Source: Rothia halotolerans (GTDB lineage Bacteria > Actinomycetota > Actinomycetes > Actinomycetales > Micrococcaceae). From it: DNA of 64,000 bases. Shown in pieces: positions 28,646 to 37,224 of this stretch. The notes below the pieces were generated by a model. The model was not told where the DNA came from. It saw only the letters and a list, made by a program, of their open reading frames with translations, and searched no databases. A program made the position numbers and the translations under genes. Positions within the stretch are counted from its first letter, which is position 1. Each line of letters begins with the position of its first letter. The stretch lies in assembly GCF_004136635.1 (NCBI RefSeq), contig NZ_NOIU01000001.1, forward strand, positions 124,001 to 188,000, given 5' to 3'.

Positions 28646-29785
28646 TCAGGCCGCCTCGAACACCTCCACCAGCTGCGGGTGCAGCGGGTGCTCGGGCCCG
28701 ACGCCGGTCAGCCGCTCCACCAGCTCCCCGCGCCGCCCGGCGTACTCCTCCAGCAGCCCGCGCAGCTCCTGCGCCTCGGGATCACCCTCGACGTCGAAGG
28801 CCAGCGCAGCCCCGACCGCGGCCACCAGCGCCTCCGGCCGGTGCCCGTGCTCGGCGAGCTCGGCCGCGGGGCCGACGAAGCGCTCCCCCGCCGAGATCTT
28901 GCGCAGCGGGGCCCGGCCCACCCGCTCCACCGTGTCCGGCAGGTGCGGGTTCGAGAAGCGGGTCAGGATCTTCCCGATGTACTCCTGCTGGGTCTCCGGC
29001 GCGAAGCCGAACTTCTCGACCAGCAGCTGCTTGGTCTCGGCCAGCACCGCCTCGACGCGGGAGCGCACGCCGGCGTCGGCGAGCGCGTCCGAGATCTTGT
29101 GCAGCCCCTGGAGGCGGCCGAAGTAGGCGGTCGCCGCGTGGCCGGTGTTGACCGTGTACAGCTTGCGGGTGATGTAGGGCGCCAGGTCCTCGACCCACGT
29201 GATGCCGGGGACCTCCGGGACGGCGTCGCCGAAGGGCTTCGACTCCACCGCCCACTCGTAGTAGGTCTCCACGGTGACATCGAGGCCGCCGCCCTGTTCC
29301 TGCTGGGGCACGATCCGGTCCACGGCGGTGTTCGCGAAGATCGCGACGTCGTCGGCCTCGGGATAGGCCTCGCGGATCGCGGCGGCGAGCCCGTCGGTGG
29401 CGTTGATCGCGTTCTCGCACGCCATCACCGCGACCTTCCCCGGCGTGCCGGCCTCGGCACGGGCCCGCAGGCCCTCGGCGATGGCCGGCGCGATGATCTT
29501 CAGGACGGTCGGCCCCACCGCGGTGGTGACGACGTCCGCCTCGACGATCCGCCGCCGCAGCCCCTCGGGGTCGCTCGCAGAGTTGACCCCGCTGAACCCG
29601 GTGACCCGGATGTCGCGGGGCTCGGCGCCGACCTCGTGGACGGTGTAGGAGTCCTGCTCGTTGAGGGCCTCGATCAGCGGGGCCGCGACGTCGGCGAAGA
29701 CGAGCTCGTAGCCCGCCTCGTGGAGGAGGACCCCCACGAATCCGCGGCCGATGTTCCCCGCTCCGAAGTGAAGTGCCTTCTTCAT
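28646..29785 (-). CDS. mtlD: Mannitol-1-phosphate 5-dehydrogenase
   Basis: Oxidises mannitol 1-phosphate to fructose 6-phosphate with NAD+. The 379-residue protein starts MKKALHFGAGNIGRGFVG, the NAD-binding loop, and has the family block KLYTVNTGHAATAYFG with the Lys/Asn/His active-site set in the middle. ATG 29785 overlaps the mtlA stop as ATGA, so expression is coupled to the transporter. The operon ends here with two hairpins. Its product feeds glmS, the next gene, through fructose 6-phosphate, though they are separately transcribed. Confidence 0.96.
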   Translation of the reverse strand: MKKALHFGAGNIGRGFVGVLLHEAGYELVFADVAAPLIEALNEQDSYTVHEVGAEPRDIRVTGFSGVNSASDPEGLRRRIVEADVVTTAVGPTVLKIIAPAIAEGLRARAEAGTPGKVAVMACENAINATDGLAAAIREAYPEADDVAIFANTAVDRIVPQQEQGGGLDVTVETYYEWAVESKPFGDAVPEVPGITWVEDLAPYITRKLYTVNTGHAATAYFGRLQGLHKISDALADAGVRSRVEAVLAETKQLLVEKFGFAPETQQEYIGKILTRFSNPHLPDTVERVGRAPLRKISAGERFVGPAAELAEHGHRPEALVAAVGAALAFDVEGDPEAQELRGLLEEYAGRRGELVERLTGVGPEHPLHPQLVEVFEAA

Positions 29786-31773
29786 GCGTTGACCTTTCCG
29801 AAGATCTCGAGGACCTCCTCAGCGGAGCCGGCCCGCTCGAGACGGGCGACGGCCTCCTTGTCGGAGAAGACCTTGGCGATCTTCTGCAGCAGCTCCAGGT
29901 GCTGCCCGCCGGCGCCGGCGATGCCGATGACGAAGCGGACGGGCTTGCCGTTCCAGTCGATCTCCTCGTCGTAGCGCACCAGGGAGACGGCCGAGGAGTG
30001 GATGGCCGACTTCGCCTCGTTGGTGCCGTGCGGGATCGCCAGGCCGTTGCCCATGAACGTGGACACCGAGGACTCGCGCTCGTGCATGGCGGCGAGGTAC
30101 GCGTCCTCGACCTTGCCGGTCGCGATCAGCAGGCCGCCTGTCTCGTCGATCGCGGCGTCGCGGTCGGCGGCCTGCCCGCCCAGGACGATCGAGTCGGCGG
30201 TCAGGATGCCCTCGGTCGCCGAGCCGCTCTGCGCCTCGGCATCCCCCGCGGGCTCCGCCGGGGCCCCGGCGCCGGGCTCGGCGGCCTCGCCCTCGCGCTG
30301 GCGGCGGATGGTCTCCACGATCTCGTCGTAGCGCGGCGAGCCCATGAAGTTGTCCACCGTGACGTGGGCGGCCGAGGGCGTCGGGTCCTTCGCCCGGTCG
30401 TAGAGGTCCTCGTGGACCACCACCAGGTCGAACTCGTCCGTGAGGTTGTTGATCGCGGAGTTGACGACGCTGATCTGGTCCCCGTAGCCGGCCTTCTTGA
30501 TCTTGTTGCGCAGCACCGAGGCGCCCATCGCGGAGGAGCCCATGCCGGCGTCGCACGCGAAGACGATCTTGGAGATCTGCGCGCCGCCGGCCTGGCCGTC
30601 CTCCCCGGTCAGGAAGCCGGAGACCGAGGACTTCTTGCCCTTCATGCCCTCCATCTGGGCCGTGGCCTTGGCCAGGTCGTCCTCCGACTGCTTGGAGAAC
30701 TTCAGGATCGCCGAGGCGACCACGCAGGAGACCACCGTCGCCGCCAGCACGCCCAGGACGACGCCCACGTAGGAGTCGTTGGCCGTGGAGAGCAGCACCA
30801 TGATGATCGATCCGGGCGCGGCCGGCGAGCGCAGGCCGGCGTCGAACAGCAGCTCGACGAAGACGCCGGACATGCCGCCCGCGATGGCGGCGACGATGAG
30901 GACCGGCTTCATCAGCACGTACGGGAAGTAGATCTCGTGGATGCCGCCGAAGAACTGGATGATCGCCGCACCCGGGGCGGTGGCGCGGGAGACGCCGCGG
31001 CCGAAGAACATGTAGGCCAGCAGGATGCCGAAGCCGGGGCCGGGGTTGGCCTCGAGGAGGAACAGGATGGACTTGCCCTGCTCCAGCGACTGCTCGGTGG
31101 CCAGCGGGGTGATGATCCCGTGGTTGATGGCGTTGTTGAGGAACAGCACCTTGGCGGGCTCGATGAGGATCGAGGTCAGCGGCAGCAGGCCGTGGTCGAT
31201 CAGGAAGCCCACCGCGACGCCGGCGATGTGGGTCAGGAAGTTCATCACCGGCGTCAGCAGGAACATCGAGCCGATCGCCAGGATGGCCGCCACGATGCCC
31301 GCGGAGAAGTTGTCCACCAGCATCTCGAAGCCGGGCTTGATCTTCCCGGCCCACAGCGCATCGAGCTTCTTCATGACCCAGGCCGCGATCGGCCCCATGA
31401 TCATGGCGCCGAGGAACATGGGCGCGCCGACGCCGTCCTCGCCGATGAACACCGGCGAGCTGGTGCCCAGGATGACGCCCATGACCGCGACGGAGCCGAC
31501 GACGCCGCCCCGGACGCCGTGGATCAGCCGGCCGCCGCTGTAGGCGATGAGGATCGGCAGCAGGTAGGTGACGGTCGCCCCGACCAGCGTGTTGATCTTC
31601 TCGTTGGCGAACGGGCCGTCCGGGTAGACGAACAGCGCGGTGATGGCGCCCCAGGCGATGAAGGCGCCGATGTTCGGCATGATCATGGAGGAGAGGAAGG
31701 TGCCGAAGCGCTGCACGGCCACGCGCACTCCGCCCTTCTGCTGTCTCTCCTCCGCTGAGGTGGTGGTGCTCAC
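29782..31773 (-). CDS. mtlA: PTS mannitol transporter EIICBA, fused
   Basis: Imports mannitol and phosphorylates it. One 663-residue chain holds EIIC (about 15-360, membrane, with GGIHE at 276-280), EIIB (about 400-490, phospho-Cys407 in FACDAGMGSS) and EIIA (about 522-660, phospho-His582 in LAIPHGTNEAK), joined by Ala/Glu-rich linkers. This is the E. coli-like complete fusion, so no separate MtlF is needed. EI and HPr are not in the window. The start is GTG 31773 with GGGAG 6-7 nt upstream. A promoter with a built-in inverted repeat lies about 160-190 nt upstream; no mtlR regulator is adjacent. Confidence 0.96.
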   Translation of the reverse strand: MSTTTSAEERQQKGGVRVAVQRFGTFLSSMIMPNIGAFIAWGAITALFVYPDGPFANEKINTLVGATVTYLLPILIAYSGGRLIHGVRGGVVGSVAVMGVILGTSSPVFIGEDGVGAPMFLGAMIMGPIAAWVMKKLDALWAGKIKPGFEMLVDNFSAGIVAAILAIGSMFLLTPVMNFLTHIAGVAVGFLIDHGLLPLTSILIEPAKVLFLNNAINHGIITPLATEQSLEQGKSILFLLEANPGPGFGILLAYMFFGRGVSRATAPGAAIIQFFGGIHEIYFPYVLMKPVLIVAAIAGGMSGVFVELLFDAGLRSPAAPGSIIMVLLSTANDSYVGVVLGVLAATVVSCVVASAILKFSKQSEDDLAKATAQMEGMKGKKSSVSGFLTGEDGQAGGAQISKIVFACDAGMGSSAMGASVLRNKIKKAGYGDQISVVNSAINNLTDEFDLVVVHEDLYDRAKDPTPSAAHVTVDNFMGSPRYDEIVETIRRQREGEAAEPGAGAPAEPAGDAEAQSGSATEGILTADSIVLGGQAADRDAAIDETGGLLIATGKVEDAYLAAMHERESSVSTFMGNGLAIPHGTNEAKSAIHSSAVSLVRYDEEIDWNGKPVRFVIGIAGAGGQHLELLQKIAKVFSDKEAVARLERAGSAEEVLEIFGKVNA

Positions 31774-31934
31774 GGTAGGCTCCCTGGTTCAGGACATCGA
31801 GGATGAGCCGGGGCGCCCCGAGAGGCCCGCGACGGATCTCGTCGCCGCCCACCCCACCACGATGCGAGTTGATGATCCGGCCGGGATCCGTCAGCAGGAG
31901 GCATCGGTGCCACCATGAATCTCGGTCTGATCAC

Positions 31935-31963
31935 AGGTTATCCCGAATAGTGGGATCTCTGAA
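31935..31963 (-). promoter_or_regulatory. mtlA promoter with inverted repeat in the spacer
   Basis: On the minus strand, -35-like TTCAGA (31963-31958), exactly 17 bp, -10 TAACCT (31940-31935). An inverted repeat ATCCC-N7-GGGAT (31940-31956) fills the spacer, and GATCT-N6-AGATC (31954-31969) overlaps the -35. This arrangement suits a repressor or catabolite control. The leader to mtlA is about 155 nt. Confidence 0.55.
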
Positions 31964-32025
31964 CAGATCTTCCCGCTGGGGCCTCGGGCGGGGCCGGGGA
32001 TTCGGATCGGCCCGCGCCCTGGGCC

Positions 32026-32031
32026 TACACT
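32026..32031 (+). promoter_or_regulatory. -10 box of a likely leaderless coaA transcript
   Basis: TACACT ends 7 nt before the coaA ATG at 32039, placing the transcription start at the ATG; no Shine-Dalgarno sequence is present. TTCGGA at 19 bp upstream is a weak -35 candidate. Confidence 0.55.
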
Positions 32032-32038
32032 GAGTGCG

Positions 32039-32995
32039 ATGACTGAAGCACTCGCGCTGCCCCGAACGACGCCGTTCGTGTCCCTGGACCGGGAGACCTG
32101 GTCCAGGCTCTCGGACGAGATCGACGTCCCCCTCTCCCCCGAGGAGGTCGAGCGCCTGCGCGGCCTCGGCGAGAGGCTCGACGTCGAGGAGGTCCGGCAG
32201 GTCTACCTCCCGCTCTCCCGCCTGCTCAACCTCTACGTCAACGCGGCCGGGGGCCTCAACCAGGCCACCAACGAGTTCCTCGGCAAGGAGCACCAGCGCA
32301 CGCCGTTCGTGATCGGCGTCGCCGGCTCGGTCGCGGCGGGGAAGTCGACGACGGCGCGGCTGCTGCGGGCGCTGATGAGCCGCTGGCCGACCACCCCCGA
32401 CGTCCAGCTGGTCACCACCGACGGGTTCCTGCACCCCAACGCCGAGCTCGAGGCCCGGGGCCTGATGCAGCGCAAGGGCTTCCCCGAGTCCTACGACCGC
32501 CGGGCGCTGCTGCGCTTCGTCTCCGAGATCAAGTCCGGGGCTCCGGTGGTCACCGCCCCCAAGTACTCGCACATCACCTACGACATCCTGCCCGACGAGC
32601 GGATCGTGGTGACCCGCCCCGACGTGCTGATCGTCGAGGGCCTCAACGTGCTCGCCCCGGCCCAGCTGCGGCCCGACGACAAGGCGGCCCTGGCGCTGAG
32701 CGACTTCTTCGACTTCTCCGTCTACGTCGACGCCCGCACCGCCGACATCGAGCGGTGGTACATCGAGCGCTTCCTCAAGCTGCGCAGCCGGGCCTTCTCG
32801 GACCCCCGCTCCTACTTCAAGCGCTACGCCGAGCTCTCCGACCCGGAGGCCCAGGAGACCGCGCGCGGCATCTGGAAGCGGATCAACGAGCCCAACCTGG
32901 TCCACAACGTGCGGCCCACCCGCGGCCGCGCCCAGCTGATCCTCTCCAAGGACGGGGACCACTCGATCCGCCGGGTGCTGCTGCGCAAGACCTGA
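32039..32995 (+). CDS. coaA: Type I pantothenate kinase
   Basis: Phosphorylates pantothenate, the first and usually rate-limiting step to coenzyme A, which AcpS later consumes. 318 residues with P-loop GSVAAGKST (96-104), TTDGFLHPN, and the C-terminal [16 protein letters not shown] block. Standard type I (E. coli-like) length. It diverges from mtlA across about 265 bp and appears leaderless. Confidence 0.96.
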   Translation: MTEALALPRTTPFVSLDRETWSRLSDEIDVPLSPEEVERLRGLGERLDVEEVRQVYLPLSRLLNLYVNAAGGLNQATNEFLGKEHQRTPFVIGVAGSVAAGKSTTARLLRALMSRWPTTPDVQLVTTDGFLHPNAELEARGLMQRKGFPESYDRRALLRFVSEIKSGAPVVTAPKYSHITYDILPDERIVVTRPDVLIVEGLNVLAPAQLRPDDKAALALSDFFDFSVYVDARTADIERWYIERFLKLRSRAFSDPRSYFKRYAELSDPEAQETARGIWKRINEPNLVHNVRPTRGRAQLILSKDGDHSIRRVLLRKT

Positions 32996-33080
32996 TCGGC
33001 CGGCCTCGGCCCGGCAAGGCCGGGCGGGACGGGAGGACGGAGCGAGCCGGAGGGATCCGGCCCGCTCGGAGGAGGACGAG

Positions 33081-33866
33081 ATGAGACGAAGAGGCTGGCT
33101 CCTGAGCGTCGTCGCCGTGACGGGGCTCCTGCTGGGCGGCTGCTCGGGCGAGCGGGCCGCGGAGGACCCCGGGGACGGTGCGGGCACGACGTCGTCCTCC
33201 CCGGCCGGAAGCGCCCCCTCCGGCTCGGACTCCGGCCAGGGCGCTCCGGGCCCCTCCGGCGCGGGAACCGGCGAGTCCGCCCCGGGCGAGGAGTTCCGGG
33301 ACGACGCGCCGGGCTCCACGACCGCCCTGGTCAACAAGGCGGCCCCGCTGGAGCCCCTCGACTGGGCGCCGGAGGACCTGGTGGGCGTCGAGGGCGTGCA
33401 GCTGCGCGCCGAGGCGGCGCGCGCGGCGGAGGAGATGATCGCCGCGGCCGGGCGGGACGGCGTCGGCTTCACGCTGATCAGCGGCTACCGCTCCTACGCG
33501 GACCAGGAACGGACCTACTCCTCCTGGGTCTCCGCGCAGGGGCAGGAGGGCGCCGACACCGCGTCGGCCCGCCCCGGCCATTCGGAGCACCAGACCGGCC
33601 TCGCCGCGGACATCGGCGAGAACGGCGGCTGCGACCTGCAGGTCTGCTTCGCCGAGACGGCCTCGGCCGACTGGGTCGCTGAGCACGCCGAGGAGCACGG
33701 GTTCATCGTCCGCTACCCCTGGATGGAGCACGAGACGACGGGCTACTGGTACGAGCCCTGGCACCTGCGCTACGTGGGCGAGGAGGCCGCGGAGGCCTAC
33801 GCCGCCTCGGAGGCGCCGAACTACGAGGAGTTCCTGGGCGCCGAGGCCGCTCCGGACTACCCGTGA
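33081..33866 (+). CDS. VanY/M15-family D,D-carboxypeptidase lipoprotein
   Basis: A 261-residue exported enzyme predicted to trim D-Ala from peptidoglycan stem peptides. It has a lipoprotein signal (positive start, hydrophobic core 7-17, lipobox LLGGC with Cys21), then a Ser/Gly/Pro-rich linker to about residue 90 that would span from the membrane into the wall. The M15B catalytic domain has SGYRSYADQ, zinc ligands His170 and Asp177 in HQTGLAADIG, and Glu225/His228 in EPWHLRYVG. GGAGGAGG lies 6-8 nt before ATG. A role in vancomycin resistance should not be inferred: no vanA/H/X genes are here. Confidence 0.92.
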   Translation: MRRRGWLLSVVAVTGLLLGGCSGERAAEDPGDGAGTTSSSPAGSAPSGSDSGQGAPGPSGAGTGESAPGEEFRDDAPGSTTALVNKAAPLEPLDWAPEDLVGVEGVQLRAEAARAAEEMIAAAGRDGVGFTLISGYRSYADQERTYSSWVSAQGQEGADTASARPGHSEHQTGLAADIGENGGCDLQVCFAETASADWVAEHAEEHGFIVRYPWMEHETTGYWYEPWHLRYVGEEAAEAYAASEAPNYEEFLGAEAAPDYP

Positions 33867-34002
33867 GCTCATGGCCGCCCTGTGAGATCCGTCTCCCGCC
33901 CGCTCCCTCCTCCCGGCCCTCCGAGGCGGGATGACCTCGATCCCCGTCCCGCCCGGCGTCCACGGGGCGCTCCGGCCTTGGCCGCCGCCCCTCCCCGTGG
34001 CA

Positions 34003-34008
34003 TAGGAT
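34003..34008 (+). promoter_or_regulatory. -10 box of a likely leaderless mscL transcript
   Basis: TAGGAT ends 7 nt before the ATG at 34016. It therefore favours that ATG over the upstream in-frame start at 34007, which overlaps the box. TTGGCC lies 19 bp upstream, a weak -35. Confidence 0.5.
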
Positions 34009-34015
34009 GTTCCGC

Positions 34016-34429
34016 ATGCTTCAAGGCTTCAAAGACTTCATCACCCGTGGCAACGTCCTCGAGCTCGCGGTCGCCGTGATCCTCGGCGGCGCCTTCAACA
34101 CGGTGGTCAACGCCCTGGTCGAGTCGGTCATCATGCCGGCCGTCTCCTGGGCCGTGGGCGCGCCGTCCTTCGACTCGTTCCTGGTCTTCGGGCCGGTCCG
34201 CGTCGGCGTCCTGCTCACCGCCCTGGTCAACTTCCTGATCGTCGCGGCGGCGATCTACTTCTTCATCGTGCTGCCGATCAACAAGCTCGACGAGCGGCGG
34301 CGTCGGCGCCTGGGCCTGGGGCCGAAGGAGGAGGAGGTGGACCCGCAGGTCGAGCTGCTGATGGAGATCCGCGACGCGCTCGTGGAGCAGGGCAGGGCGC
34401 CCGGCCCCGAGGGCCGCGTCGAGCGCTGA
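34016..34429 (+). CDS. mscL: Large-conductance mechanosensitive channel
   Basis: A homopentameric emergency valve for hypo-osmotic shock. 137 residues from ATG 34016: MLQGFKDFITRGNVLELAVAV is the classic N-terminal amphipathic helix leading into TM1, with TM2 at about 65-90 (VNFLIVAAAIYFFIVLPI), followed by a basic RRRRR stretch and a cytoplasmic helix rich in Glu. The extracellular loop between TM1 and TM2 is short. It ends before two hairpins. Confidence 0.95.
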   Translation: MLQGFKDFITRGNVLELAVAVILGGAFNTVVNALVESVIMPAVSWAVGAPSFDSFLVFGPVRVGVLLTALVNFLIVAAAIYFFIVLPINKLDERRRRRLGLGPKEEEVDPQVELLMEIRDALVEQGRAPGPEGRVER

Positions 34430-34517
34430 CCCCTCCCCCGTTCCCTCCGTCCCCGGCCCCTGGAACAGCGGGCGGAGACGCAGAGAGCCCCGGGCACAGC
34501 CGGGCGAAGATGTCGAG

Positions 34518-34546
34518 GACCCCGCGCCGCATCACGGCGCGGGGTC
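34518..34546 (+). terminator. mscL terminator hairpin
   Basis: A perfect 12-bp stem (34518-34529 with 34535-34546), 5-nt loop, followed by TTTC on the plus strand; the nearest thing to a classical intrinsic terminator in the window. Confidence 0.7.
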
Positions 34547-34572
34547 TTTCGCATCCGCCGGGCAGCCGCAGA

Positions 34573-34613
34573 GAGCCGGGGCCCACACCGTCGAACGGTG
34601 CGGGCCCCGGCTC
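34573..34613. terminator. Bidirectional hairpin between mscL and glmM
   Basis: A 12-bp outer stem (34573-34584 with 34602-34613) and a 5-bp inner stem (34586-34590 with 34596-34600) separated by one mismatch. It lies 22 nt past the glmM stop and can serve both convergent genes. Confidence 0.7.
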
Positions 34614-34634
34614 GTCCCGTGTGGCTCGGCGCGC

Positions 34635-36008
34635 TCAGGAGACAGGCGTCTTGAGACCCAGCTCCTGCGCGACGACGGCTGCCAGCCGCTGGGCGTGCGT
34701 CTCCACGATGCTCTCGGTCGGTCCCTCGACCATGACGCGCACGAGCGGCTCGGTGCCCGAGGAGCGCAGCAGCACGCGGCCGTCCTCTCCCAGCGCCGAG
34801 CGGACGGAGGCGATCTCCGTCTGCACCGCGGCGTTGGTCTCGACGCCGTTCTTGTCCACGTTGGAGACGTTGATCATCGTCTGCGGCACGCGCTCGAACC
34901 GGGTGGCCAGGGTCGAGAGGGAGAGCCCCGTGCGGTTGACCTCCGCGGCGAGGTGCAGGCCCGTGAGGATCCCATCGCCGGTGGTCGCGTAGTCGCTCAT
35001 GATGACGTGCCCGGACTGCTCGCCGCCCAGGGTGTAGCCCGCCGCGTTCATCGCCTCGAGCACGTAGCGGTCCCCCACCTTGGTGCGGACCAGGTGGATG
35101 CCCTCGGACTCGAGGTACTTCTCCATGCCCAGGTTGGTCATCACGGTGGCGACCAGGGTGTTGTCCTTGAGCTTCCCGGCGTCCCGGCGGGCCACGGCGA
35201 GGATCGACATGATGGTGTCCCCGTCCACGATCTCGCCCCGCTCGTCCACGGCCAGGCAGCGGTCGGCGTCGCCGTCGTGGGCGATGCCGAGGTCGGCGCC
35301 GACCTCGCGGACCTTGGCCTGGAGGCCCTCCAGGTGGGTCGAGCCGACGCCGTCGTTGATGTTGGTGCCGTTGGGGTCCGCGGCCAGCACGTGCACGCGG
35401 GCGCCGGCCATCCGGAACGCGTCCGGGGAGCAGCCCGAGGCCGCGCCGTGGGCGCAGTCCAGGACGATCGTCAGGCCCTCGAGGGCCGAGCGGGCCTGCA
35501 TGGTGGAGATCAGGTGGGTCACGTAGCGGTCCTCGGCGTCCGCGAACCGGGAGATGCGGCCCAGGGCGGCCCCGCGGGGCTTCCGGAAGTCCTGGGCGGT
35601 GTACACGGCCTCGATCCGGTCCTCGACGGCGTCGGGCAGCTTCTTGCCGCCGCGGGCGAGGAACTTGATGCCGTTGTCCTGGAAGGGGTTGTGCGAAGCG
35701 GAGATCATGACGCCGAAATCGGCGCGGAGGTCCGCCACGAGGTACGCGGCCGCGGGGGTCGGCAGCATGCCGGCGTCGTAGACGTCCACTCCCGAGGAGG
35801 CCAGGCCCGCCGAGATCGCCGCGCCGATGAACTCGCCGCTGATGCGGGAGTCGTGGGCGATGACCGCCTTGGGACGCTCGCCGTCCGGCACCCGGTCGAA
35901 GCCGAGGACGACCGCCGCGGCCTGCGCCAGCTGGAGGGAGGACAGAGCCCCCATGGACTCGCTGTTCGCGCACGCGCGAACGCCGTCGGTTCCAAATAAT
36001 CTAGACAT
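34635..36008 (-). CDS. glmM: Phosphoglucosamine mutase
   Basis: Converts glucosamine 6-phosphate (the GlmS product) to glucosamine 1-phosphate for UDP-GlcNAc. 457 residues: [10 protein letters not shown] at the N-terminus, phospho-serine loop [13 protein letters not shown] (Ser105), metal loop [10 protein letters not shown], sugar loop GGEQSGHVI and C-terminal phosphate-binding [13 protein letters not shown]. The loop after GVR reads ACANSESMG where the family usually has G-L-A-N, one residue longer. ATG 36008 is preceded by a perfect TATAAT 8 nt upstream, so the mRNA is probably leaderless. It is downstream of rpsI but separated by a hairpin. Confidence 0.96.
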   Translation of the reverse strand: MSRLFGTDGVRACANSESMGALSSLQLAQAAAVVLGFDRVPDGERPKAVIAHDSRISGEFIGAAISAGLASSGVDVYDAGMLPTPAAAYLVADLRADFGVMISASHNPFQDNGIKFLARGGKKLPDAVEDRIEAVYTAQDFRKPRGAALGRISRFADAEDRYVTHLISTMQARSALEGLTIVLDCAHGAASGCSPDAFRMAGARVHVLAADPNGTNINDGVGSTHLEGLQAKVREVGADLGIAHDGDADRCLAVDERGEIVDGDTIMSILAVARRDAGKLKDNTLVATVMTNLGMEKYLESEGIHLVRTKVGDRYVLEAMNAAGYTLGGEQSGHVIMSDYATTGDGILTGLHLAAEVNRTGLSLSTLATRFERVPQTMINVSNVDKNGVETNAAVQTEIASVRSALGEDGRVLLRSSGTEPLVRVMVEGPTESIVETHAQRLAAVVAQELGLKTPVS

Positions 36009-36016
36009 CGCCTGAC

Positions 36017-36022
36017 ATTATA
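36017..36022 (-). promoter_or_regulatory. Consensus -10 box of a likely leaderless glmM transcript
   Basis: A perfect TATAAT on the minus strand ends 8 nt before the ATG. It sits in an AT-rich island (36017-36060) that stands out in this GC-rich sequence. CCGGGA at 17 bp is a poor -35. Confidence 0.65.
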
Positions 36023-36061
36023 CGCCGGCAGATATATATTCCCGGGAGTTTTACGGGTGCT

Positions 36062-36077
36062 CGTACCCATAAGTACG
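36062..36077. repeat. CGTAC-N6-GTACG inverted repeat upstream of glmM
   Basis: A perfect 5-bp dyad, 40 bp upstream of the glmM -10 box and beyond the AT-rich island. Possibly an operator; no regulator can be named. Confidence 0.4.
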
Positions 36078-36190
36078 CATCGGCGACCCCGCGTAGGGCC
36101 TCGGCCTACTCAGGAGTACAATGCCCCTCCGGCGGCGAGGGATGCCACCGGGGCGGCGGATGCCCGGCCGCGGGCCCCGGCATACGGCGA

Positions 36191-36223
36191 CGGCCCGCCT
36201 CCCTGCCAGAGGGAGACGGGCCG
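36191..36223 (-). terminator. rplM-rpsI terminator hairpin
   Basis: A 7-bp outer stem (36191-36197 with 36217-36223) and a 6-bp inner stem (36199-36204 with 36210-36215), one mismatch, 5-nt loop; 22 nt past the rpsI stop. Confidence 0.65.
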
Positions 36224-36244
36224 CTGGAAGATCCTGCGGGAGGA

Positions 36245-36748
36245 TCAGCGCTTCGAGAACTGCGAAGCCTTGCGGGCCTTCTTGAGGCCTGCCTTCTTCC
36301 GCTCGATGACGCGGGCGTCACGAGTCAGGAAGCCGGCCTTCTTCAGGGCCGGGCGGTTGTTCTCGAGGTCGACCTCGTTCAGCGCGCGGGCGATGCCCAG
36401 GCGCAGCGCACCGGCCTGGCCGGAGGGGCCACCGCCGTGGATGCGGGCGACGACGTCGTAGGACCCCTCGAGCTCGAGCAGCTTGAAGGGGTCGTTGACC
36501 TCCTGCTGGTGCAGCTTGTTGGGGAAGTAGACGTCCAGCGCGCGGCCGTTGACGATCCACTGGCCGGAGCCGGGGATGATGCGGACGCGGGCCACGGCCT
36601 GCTTGCGGCGGCCGACGGCGGAGCCGCCCACGGTCAGCGCGGGGCGCTCCGGGGCGACGGCGGTGGCGACGGTCTCGGAGGACTCGGAGGTGTAGCTGGT
36701 CAGCTCCTCGCCCTCGGTGTTGATCTGGTCTTCAGTAGTCTGAGCCAC
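36245..36748 (-). CDS. rpsI: 30S ribosomal protein S9
   Basis: A 167-residue S9 of the small-subunit head, whose C-terminal KR tail reaches the P-site tRNA (FSKR here). The conserved core starts near residue 43 ([12 protein letters not shown]). The 40-residue acidic/Thr-Ser-rich N-terminal extension is common in actinobacteria. It follows rplM by 32 nt in the usual rplM-rpsI pair. Confidence 0.97.
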   Translation of the reverse strand: MAQTTEDQINTEGEELTSYTSESSETVATAVAPERPALTVGGSAVGRRKQAVARVRIIPGSGQWIVNGRALDVYFPNKLHQQEVNDPFKLLELEGSYDVVARIHGGGPSGQAGALRLGIARALNEVDLENNRPALKKAGFLTRDARVIERKKAGLKKARKASQFSKR

Positions 36749-36780
36749 GATTTCTCCTGTTGTTGTCTTCGCAGGCCCGA

Positions 36781-37224
36781 TTACTGGGCGATCTGGGTGA
36801 ACTCGTAGGTCTTGGGCTGCTGGGCAGCGTGCGGGTGCTCGGCACCGGCGTAGACCTTGAGGTGCTTGATCTGCTCGGCAGCCAGCTTGTTCTTCGGCAG
36901 CATGCCCTTGACGGCCTTCTCGACCGCGCGGGTCGGGTTCTTCGCCAGCAGCTCGGTGTAGCTGACCGAACGCAGACCGCCCGGGTAACCGGTGTGGCGG
37001 TAGGCCTTCTTCTGCTCGAGCTTGGCGCCGGTGAGGGCGACCTTCTCGGCGTTGATGATCACGACGAAATCGCCGCCGTCGACGTTGGGGGCAAAGGTCG
37101 GCTTGTGCTTTCCGCGCAGCAGCGTTGCGGTCTGGCTGGCAAGACGACCCAGGACAACGTCGGTGGCGTCAATGACGTGCCACTGGCGTTCGATATCGCC
37201 GGGCTTCGGGGTGTACGTACGCAC
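36781..37224 (-). CDS. rplM: 50S ribosomal protein L13
   Basis: A 147-residue L13, an early assembly protein of the large subunit. Motifs [18 protein letters not shown] and HTGYPGGL are typical. The start is GTG 37224 with GAAGG 9 nt upstream. The transcript appears to begin about 200 nt upstream at a TATAGT box, giving an unusually long leader. Confidence 0.97.
   Translation of the reverse strand: MRTYTPKPGDIERQWHVIDATDVVLGRLASQTATLLRGKHKPTFAPNVDGGDFVVIINAEKVALTGAKLEQKKAYRHTGYPGGLRSVSYTELLAKNPTRAVEKAVKGMLPKNKLAAEQIKHLKVYAGAEHPHAAQQPKTYEFTQIAQ

Noticed and set aside
33081-33866. Vancomycin resistance gene
   Set aside because: The M15 domain is VanY-like, but no vanHAX or VanRS genes are present; a housekeeping carboxypeptidase is more likely.
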